Source: Chamaecyparis obtusa (taxonomy: Eukaryota > Streptophyta > Pinopsida > Cupressales > Cupressaceae). From it: 64,000 nucleotides of DNA. Both the position numbers and the translations under genes were made by a program. The notes beneath the pieces are model-generated. The model saw only the letters and a program-made list of their open reading frames with translations, had not been told where the DNA came from and made no database searches. The stretch is taken from assembly GCA_027943335.1 (NCBI GenBank), contig BSBK01007860.1, forward strand, positions 310,001 to 374,000, given 5' to 3'. Shown in pieces: positions 56,895-64,000 of this stretch. Every line of letters begins with the position of its first letter. The stretch's first letter is position 1.

Positions 56895-59800
56895 CTAAGT
56901 CTGCCTAGCCCTTATCTTGGACATTTCCTTTTCTGCCTTCTCAATCTTATCTATTTGTCCTTGGTAGACATTATTGCAAATGTTCACATCAAATGATGGA
57001 TCTTCCACTAATTTCCTTATGTTGTCTATCATAGCTTCAACCTCTTGTATCTTTTTGTATAGGTCAATTGTCAACTTGTCCTGGTTCATACAGTCTGCAA
57101 TAATCTTTCTACCCTTTGCTACAAACTCCTTCAAGGATGCTTGACCAGTCTTTAGTGAGCTCAGGTCAAGTGCATATTTTCTAACCAATTCACTAAGCCT
57201 CTTCTTCAAATATTTCTCTTCTGCAACTACGGATGCAGATTCTTCCAGGCTAGAGAAATTACTCTTGAACTGTGAAATGGTTGTACTCACATCATCAATG
57301 GAGTGCACCTTAGAAACTTTCTTGTCTACTGGTAACAAATTGTTCAAGATGTTTACTGATTCTACAAGGAGGGGATTTCTCATCACTTGTTTCTCCTTGG
57401 CTTTCTCCATAGCTAGGACATTGCACTTGATCAGGTCTTCTTCTCCCCAAGAGTCCAAACTGGTTGTGTCAGGAGTCAAACTTGACAACAATGTTGTTGA
57501 GGGTGATGACGTAATGGGAGTGCTAGCCACTATTTCTTGTTTAAATCTTATTTCAATAGAAGGCTTATCTATTGTTCCTTTTTCCTGTTCTTTTTCTTCT
57601 TCCATCTTTTCTTCTTCTTTCTTTTCTTCTTTTTCTATTTTTTCTTTTTCTTCTTCCACTTTTGTCATATCTTCAATCATTACTTCTTGTGGATTGGGAG
57701 AATTGTTACCACATAAAATTTTAGCTTCTTGTGTGCTCACAAAAGCTTCTTCAAACTTATCCCGCTCAGTGTTAGTGGTCGCCATGGCTATCTCTACATT
57801 ATCAATGATAATGGTGCTATCCTTTAGTGACTCTGTCATGGGCACAGACTTATTTGCCTCTGTTTGTGTTTCAACTGTAGGCGCTAAGTCCTAAGGACCT
57901 ATCACTAATGTATTAGTGGGCTCTACTACCTTGACTTCCTTTGAGGGTACTTGAGCTGTGGGCGCAGTAGGTGGATACATGTGCCTATTCATAAAGACCT
58001 TCTCAAAGGCTTTCTCTATTTCCTTGGCAATTAACTCAAAGTTTTTATCCATTATATTCAATGTTCTTGTCTTGGTCCTAAGGTGAGGCTTCACTAGATC
58101 TAACAATAACTTTTTCTCTTCTAGCTCGCATACAGGAAGGGTTTTATCTAAAATCTTCTCTCTTATCCTTAGATCATCTTCAATAGCCTGTCTCTTTTGG
58201 AACTCTAAGATATTCCATACATTATTAGGAATCATAGTCTTCAGTTCTAGGATTGTCTTCTTAAACTTCAACATGTGTTTGAAAATCATTCCATGTATCT
58301 CTGATTTGTCTATATCACTATATTTCTCATATAACTTTCCTACTTGATCAATTATGCCTTCATCAACAATTTTTGTGCTTAACATACTCAGACTAGATTT
58401 GGAACTTACTTCAAGAGGTGCTTGAGTGTTCCTTCTATTTATTGTTACTCTCAAGGATGGATGACCAGTGCTAATCTCTTTCTTCCTCTTAGACATTGCC
58501 TTCTACTTAGGAGGAGTAGTAAGGTCAATGGTTTCCTTGGGCGTAGAAGGAGTAACATCAGTTTTACCCTTCTGAACATCAGATTTTTCTATCTTCACCT
58601 TCTTCAACTTAGGATCATCTGATTATGTTTTTGTTGCATCTACGCTCTCTAATTCCAAAGCAATATTCTATTCCCTTGCTTTGTCTAAGTCTTCTTGAAC
58701 CACTCCATCAATTCTCAAGATCTTTGATGTAACCTTGGAAACTTTCCTTTTTGTTGTTGCACTATTTAAGACTGCATCAACTTCTCTTGTTTTCTCTTCA
58801 TAGGTTTCCCATCTTGGCTCATGAGGGTTTTTAGGGGCTGACAACAATACTTGTGCATAAGCTTCTAGGACTTGTTCATTAACCTCATATCCAAGTGGAT
58901 GGATCCACTTTGTCCTTGGTTCAACAACCTCCATGCATGTTGTGTCAGTCTCAACCATGAAACAAATAGTATCCTTATACTTTTCAACTATCTTCTCTGG
59001 AATTATGAATCTCATCTACATCTTAGCCCTGAATGTTTTCAACTCTAGTGTCATGTAGTCCTTGAAAGTTCTCTCAGTACATGCCTTAAGAGATATTTGT
59101 GGCATTGTGGGAATAGATTTTTCTATATACAAATCAAATACTTTTCCAACAATATGGAAGTACATATATATGATTAAAGACCCAAATCTGAATATCTTGG
59201 TCTTGTCATGCTTGATGGCCTTAATGTTATCAATTAACTATGCGCACAAGATCTCACACAAATTGAACTCTCCATTTTCTTTCACTAGTCTTATGTCAAC
59301 AAGAATTGTGGCCATAGACACACTATTTACCCTACTAGTGTGTTGGAACCTATATCCTAGTATCATGGACATCAATTTGATGTCATCTTGCTCAATAGGC
59401 TCTATAGTCATACCGTGTCTATCACTTCTTGATTTGCAAGTCTATTCAACAATTTTCCTCATATCTTTTCCCACTGGAAGGATGACATTTGTCCTTGAGA
59501 GGCATGTCATCTCATGAATTAGGTCACCAGTAATTCTAATGGGCACTTCACCTATCCAAAATAGATCATCATGAATCTTGCTTAGTAGAATCTTGATCCA
59601 TTTCGATTCATAGAATTCATATGTTGCATCATACTCCACTATAGGGTGATTATCCCACTGCGCATACTCATCCATGAAGGTTTTTTCTAGTTTCAACATA
59701 GTTTCCATGTGTGCTCTTAATCTTTCCAATCCTACTGGTTCTTTCTTACAGTGAATGTATGCCCTAATGTCCTCAACATGCATAACACCCATAGGCGTGC

Positions 59801-59903
59801 GGGAGAATGCCCCTTCTAGGTCATCTAAAGTGGATTTGAATAGGTGCCTCTTAAATACATATATTTTCTTCTCTATAACATCAAATACTATAGGAGTAGC
59901 CAT
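56895..59903 (-). pseudogene. ORF2 of the non-autonomous element, ~1,000-residue protein of unknown function
   Basis: One frame from the ATG at 59903 to TAG at 56895, about 1,002 codons, with about six in-frame stops (for example at 59442, 58980 and 57891). The N-terminal 350 residues look globular (FESKWIKIL-like aromatic/basic run, FRFGSLIIYMYFHIVGKVFD) and their layout recalls the domain called putative plant transposon protein; this is a weak resemblance. The middle is basic and low complexity. Residues about 670-1,000 hold an acidic Glu/Lys block (EKIEKEEKKEEEKMEEEKEQ) and long coiled coils up to KAEKEMSKIRARQT. No catalytic motif known to me. The related remnant at 26415-27629 suggests it is a constant part of the family. 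Confidence 0.75.
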
Positions 59904-60332
59904 CACTTACTTTTATAATGCTTTCTCAAAGGTTTCAAGAGATTCTGAATCAACGTGATGAACTAGGCTTTCCGCAACCGATCAAATGCACAGCAAGTCA
60001 CTTGATGAATCAAACTGCAATCCTTCTCAATCAACTGCTAGGGCTCTTTTGCTCTCCAATCGCTCTGAATTTGAATGCAATGAGAGATTTAAAAACTTCT
60101 ATGTACTTTAAAGTAGAAAATATGCCATTAATGCTTGTCGTGTAAACTAGGCTGTCACTTGAAAATTTCTATCTTTCATTCTGCAAAGAATTAGCTAGTG
60201 CGCTCTTGCACATAGGTTCTACTAGTCTCCAAAAGCTTAAGTCAAAAGGTGTATACTTTGAGAGTGAGTATACCAGCCACGCAGGGGTCTAGAGCTAAAT
60301 TAGCTCCCCCTATGACCCTGAGGGCCATTCAT
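59904..60332 (-). other. Spacer between ORF1 and ORF2
   Basis: Stops in all minus-strand frames; no motif seen. It may hold a splice site or promoter for ORF2, but I cannot support either. Confidence 0.4.
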
Positions 60333-61457
60333 TCATCCAGATGTAGAGGGTGCATCCACTGTGGATGCATCCAATACATTCTCATTGGCCTTATCCTTCT
60401 TTTCTTTTGACCAAATCAAGCTCGCATCCTCTGAAGCTTTCACAAAATTGACTTCTCCTTCAGGATCCAAAACTGGTTCTTCAGGGGGGCTTTCCTGACC
60501 TTGCATCCTTGATTTGCAAAACTTTGAGATGTGTCCAGCCTTGTTACATGAGTGACAAATGACTAGAGGCCTTATATTCCTCGATGCATTGACATGAGTC
60601 ACCATTTTACATTGTCTAGCTGAGTGACCATTATAGTTACATATCTGACATGTAACATTCTGAGAACTTCTTTCATTTGACTAATTTTGATTTCTCTAAT
60701 TATATTGAGTCTTGTTCTTCTAACTTGTCTTGCAATTCATAGCTCTATGACCAAATTTATTGCATGAATAACAGTAACCATTAAAAGGTCTTACCTCTAT
60801 ACAATTCCTTGCTATGTGTCCATGCTTGTTACATGCATAACAAGTGTGGTCTACTGGCTTGCACTCATTCTTAGGTGGTTCAATATGATCCTTAGTCTGA
60901 CTTCTAGTCTCCTTAGCATCTGAGGTGCCTTCTAGTGCTTTCATTCTTTCTTGCATGTTGTCAATCTAATTTTGTGCTTCATTGTATCCAATGCAACTAG
61001 TATCTCCTTTAGCTCTTCTTGCATACAACTGAGATTCTATCAAATCAGAACTGGTGTGTAATTTTTCAATGTGATTCTTAGCCTCTTTCAATTCAGATTC
61101 CAAGCTTTCTTTGTTGTTCCTTTGTTCCAAGATTTCCATGTTTTCTTTCCTTAATTCTTCATTGAGTTGAAGGTTCTCTTTGATATGTTCTTCATAGACT
61201 TCCTAATTGTTAATAAGTTTATCATCAAATTCTTCAAGTTGTTCTTTCAAGGATGCATTTTCTTCATTCAGCTTCTTGACCATTATCCCTAGATCACTGG
61301 TAGAGCATTCTTTCAAATCCTTTCTTAGCCTTTTGATGACTAATTGAGCATCACTGAGTTTTTCCTTTAGTTCTTCAATTTCTCTTTCAGATTTGTCCAG
61401 GTCTTCAAGAGTAGCTTCAAGATTTCTTTTCAGATGTTTCATTTCTTCTTTTTCCAT
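60333..61457 (-). pseudogene. ORF1 of the non-autonomous element, coiled-coil and four zinc knuckles
   Basis: One frame of 374 codons from the ATG at 61457 to TGA at 60333, with about five in-frame stops. Residues 1-150 form a Leu/Glu/Lys coiled coil (LEATLEDLDKSEREIEELKE). Then come four CCHC knuckles: CYACNKHGHIARNC (about 60845), CYSCNKFGHRAMNC (about 60775), CQICNYNGHSARQC (about 60655), CHSCNKAGHISKFC (about 60555). The C-terminus is acidic. This looks like a gag-type nucleic-acid-binding protein without a recognisable capsid domain. It lies about 40 bases after the PBS. Confidence 0.85.
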
Positions 61458-61495
61458 GATCTCCTCAAGTGATTAAACTTCTTTGTTGAGGACCA

Positions 61496-61510
61496 GAGCT
61501 ATGATACCAA
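61496..61510 (-). other. Primer binding site of the non-autonomous element
   Basis: The minus strand reads TTGGTATCATAGCTC directly after the 5' LTR, one base different from the iMet-type TGGTATCAGAGC. It proves the element's orientation. Confidence 0.85.
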
Positions 61511-61511
61511 T

Positions 61512-62627
61512 AGTTAGGAATGGGAACACTGAGAGGGGAGGTGAATCAGTGTTCAATGTATTTTATCTTGTCACTTAATCTTTAAATTGAACTTAAATGC
61601 TTAAGTACTGAAATGAACATCCACATAAACATGAAACATGAAATCAACACATAACACCAATATGCTTATGGGGAAACCCAAATAGGTAAAAACCCTAGTG
61701 GGAATTGATACCCACTAATATGTTGTACTAGTGTTTTATGATCCTTGTTAGAAGATCCTTAACCCTGTTAGGAGTTGATTTATAATGCATTAAGTACAGT
61801 AGACCTTGTCAAGGGTTAGACCCTGTTAGGATTATTTTACAATAAACCCTGTTATGGGTGTGGACGCATTGTCCTAGAGATCACTACTCAAGTGGTGAAG
61901 GCTACAACCTTCTGATCTCAGATACACACTATATCTGCTAGATGAACTGTCACTATGACACTACTTGTCAAATCAATTCCTTTGATGTGCTGATGCTTTG
62001 ACCTCTTGCAAAGCTTTAATACATCTTATAGTCTCTTCACACACTTCTTCTCTTCTTATCACAACTCTATATCAACTTCCATACTAATTTTAATGGGCGC
62101 ATCTCATATTTATATGTGCATACAAAACAAATAACTAGGTCGGCCCTTTAACCGATTACATACAATGTTTCCAATTGAATTGGATCAAGTGTGTTTACAA
62201 ATAAACATATTTACATGTTGGCAAGATAATTACAATAGGCGCATAGCCTTTACAACATTAGAATATAATTGCAAATCAAAATGCTAACAGTCAGTTGCTT
62301 ACTTTGTTCTTCTCTAGCACACACTGGTTGTGTAACTTCAACTGTCTGTAACTTTGTCATACTTACATATCTGTTCATGTTCTCATAGACAAAGCATGAA
62401 TATAGTCTAACCAAATTATCTTCTAGGGTGCACACCATAACTTGGTTGTACGCATGTGCACTAATGCTCTGAGCTTTAGGAACTTTGTACACTATCCAAT
62501 CTTCAAAACTTAGCTGATTTCTGATCTTCCCATCAAGTGCGCTGACTCTAAACTACTATATGACTTTGTTGCCATAATTACAACACTATACTAAGTCATA
62601 TACATCAATATAGACAACTTTCCAACA
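61512..62627 (-). repeat. 5' LTR of the non-autonomous element
   Basis: 1116 bp partner of 55378-56493; the plus-strand left end is AGTTAGG rather than TGTTAGG. The right end TCCAACA is followed by the duplication ACTTG. Confidence 0.92.
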
Positions 62628-62632
62628 ACTTG

Positions 62633-63590
62633 TTCTATCTAGACCTATTTGAAGAAACATGTTTGTTTGCACAATTTGATGATGTATGGTAATGGCATAA
62701 GAGGCTGTGTCATGTGAATTTTGACAATCTGGTAACTATTAGTAAAAAGAAGAAAGTTAGAGGCTTGTCGAGATTCAAAAAACCTGATAATGTGATGTTT
62801 AAACAATGTTAATTGGGAAAAATGACAAAGTCTAGTTTTAAGAGCAAGACATATACTTCTGAAAATATTTTGGAATTGGTTCATACTGACCTTTGTGGAG
62901 CTATGGGTGTACAAAGTTATTGTGGTGATAGGTATTTTATTATGTTTGTTGATGACTACACTAGGATGATTAATTTAATGTTTTTGAAAGAGAAATCTAA
63001 TGTATTTCAGTTGTTTAAGTGGTATTTGAAAAAAGTTGGAAAAGAAATAAGTATAAGATTGAAATGTTTGAGATCTAATCGAGGTGGAGAGTTTATATCA
63101 AATGAGTTCAATCTGTTCTACAATGATAGAGGAATAAAGAGACAGATGTCTGCACCAAAAACACCTCCACAAAATGGCATAGCAGAGAGAAGAAATAGGT
63201 CAATTATGGATTGTGCTAGAACACTGATGATTGAAAAGAATGTTGCACAAAAGTACTATTGAGAATCTCTAAGTACAACTATTTATACCTTAAACTGAGT
63301 ACAAATCAAGAAAGGTACAAATGCTACACCTTTTGAGTTATGGCATGGTTATGCACCTAATTTGAAGTATTTTAGAGTCTTTGGGAGTAAATGCTATTTA
63401 CTGAAAGATAATAGGAATGGAATATTTGATAGAAAAAGTGATGAAGGCATATTCCTAGGTTATTCCACTAAGAGAAAATCTTATAAGTGTTTGAATTCTA
63501 ACACTAACAAAGTTGTGGAAAGTGCAAATGTTATAGTTTATGAATATGCAGAAAAGAATGAATTGGAATAAGAGAAAGAATCTGAAGATT
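62633..63590 (+). pseudogene. Copia integrase
   Basis: Resumes the host Copia element: pre-integrase domain with WHKRLCHVNFDNLVTISKKK (about 62690) and a decayed HHCC finger ending FKQC. The core runs VHTDLCGAMGVQSYCGDRYF (first Asp), LRSNRGGEFISNEF (second Asp replaced by Asn) and PPQNGIAERRNRSIMDCA (Glu). C-terminal segments NLKYFRVFGSKCYLLKDNRN and GIFLGYSTKRKSYKC are followed by a TAA at 63569. The Asp-to-Asn change alone would abolish strand transfer. Confidence 0.92.
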
Positions 63591-64000
63591 ACAAATCTTT
63601 TGTATACATGGAAGAAGGAGAGGAAAGTAATACACTTGAACCAGATGCAAAGTCATGGATAGGTAATGTCGAGCATCAGGAGGATGCTGTCGAGAAACAA
63701 GAAGAAGAAGCAGATAATTTTCATGATGAGCTTGAAGGATTTCTTGATCCAAGCAAGAAAAATATGGTTTGCAAGTTGAACAAGGCATTGTATAGATTGA
63801 AACAAGCCCCCAGAGCAAGGTATGAGAGACTGCATAATTATTTGATAAAAATTGGATTTTCAAGGACAAATGACAATAGTAATTTGTATATGAAGACAAA
63901 GAAAAGTAAAGGGATTTTGTTAGCTGAAATTTTTGTTGATGATATCATATTTGGACGACAAGATGCCCTATGTCAGAATTTTTCAAATGAGACACAAACT
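63591..64000 (+). pseudogene. Copia reverse transcriptase, N-terminal part deleted
   Basis: An acidic linker (EHQEDAVEKQEEEADNF) runs directly into DELEGFLDPSKKNMVCKLNK, then ALYRLKQAPRARYERLHNYL and EIFVDDIIFGRQDA (FVDD where YVDD is usual). The usual 120-odd residues between the linker and the GF motif, including WKxxM, KARLVA and the first catalytic Asp, are missing at about 63725. The window ends inside the palm. Confidence 0.9.

Larger units (their letters stand above)
55378..62627 (-). mobile_element. Non-autonomous LTR element with two large ORFs and no pol
   Basis: 7250 bp, exact 5-bp duplication ACTTG (55373-55377 and 62628-62632). In its own direction: 5' LTR 62627-61512, PBS, ORF1 (coiled coil plus zinc knuckles), a 430-bp gap, ORF2 (about 1,000 residues), PPT, 3' LTR 56493-55378. 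No protease, integrase, RT or RNase H motif exists in the 5-kb interior, so it must borrow these, plausibly from a Copia relative (iMet-type PBS, similar LTR ends). A truncated relative is at 26402-29128. Confidence 0.9.
52387..64000 (+). mobile_element. Ty1/Copia retrotransposon, cut by window end and by a nested element
   Basis: 5' LTR, iMet PBS, gag, protease, integrase, RT in Copia order on the plus strand. A minus-strand LTR element splits it at 55378-62627 with exact duplication ACTTG. The RT N-terminal part has been deleted and the window ends before RNase H and the 3' LTR. Several stops; the integrase has lost a catalytic Asp. Confidence 0.93.

Noticed and set aside
57265..57894. Plus-strand 209-codon Ser/Phe-rich frame
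   Set aside because: Mirror of the Glu/Lys-rich ORF2 on the minus strand, where the frame is part of a 1,000-codon stretch.
59062..59517. Plus-strand 151-codon frame
   Set aside because: Shadow of ORF2 of the non-autonomous element.

Overview
The window is nuclear DNA of a seed plant and is dominated by old, nested transposable elements. It contains GT-AG introns, plant LTR retrotransposon lineages (Tat-type Ty3/Gypsy, chromovirus, Ty1/Copia), plant L1-type LINEs and an alpha-expansin gene. Low gene density, long AT-rich spacers and deeply nested, stop-ridden elements suggest a large genome, possibly a gymnosperm. That placement is inference only. Apart from the expansin I see one multi-exon gene of unknown function and one gene inside a retrotransposon.

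Layout. 1-3794 and 21514-22482 are one satellite array (unit about 357 bp) split by a 17.7 kb Tat-lineage Gypsy element (3795-21513). This element has two LTRs, a PBS and PPT, a gag-protease-RT-RNase H-integrase reading frame broken by stops, and an antisense, apparently spliced gene of the plant mobile domain (PMD) family between integrase and the 3' LTR. 22483-26401 holds a 51-residue NOG1-like GTPase fragment, several perfect hairpins and a minus-strand gene with at least eight exons. 26402-29128 is the 3' end of an LTR element whose complete relative lies at 55378-62627. 29129-30760 is a LINE 3' part. 30761-33033 contains tRNA-like and 5S-rRNA-like sequences and a 246-bp duplication. 33034-34577 is an intact three-exon alpha-expansin gene. 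34578-37319 is AT-rich and empty.

37320-43244 is a complete but decayed chromovirus (TSD AGTAA). 44221-52050 is a nest: a LINE (copy B) split by a TG...CA element with TSD ATGTC (44895-50651), which itself carries a second LINE of the same family (copy A, 46679-50505). 52387-64000 is a Ty1/Copia element running off the window. It is split at its protease/integrase boundary by a minus-strand non-autonomous LTR element (55378-62627, TSD ACTTG) that encodes a coiled-coil/zinc-knuckle protein and a protein of about 1,000 residues, and no polymerase.

The elements do not work as a pathway; they record successive insertions. Two points stand out. Both the Tat element and the non-autonomous LTR element carry large extra genes unrelated to retrotransposition enzymes. 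Most nonsense codons are TAG (or TGA) where the family or frame context expects Gln, Trp or Arg, as expected from deamination of methylated cytosines. All boundaries were read by eye; product names rest on motifs, not searches.
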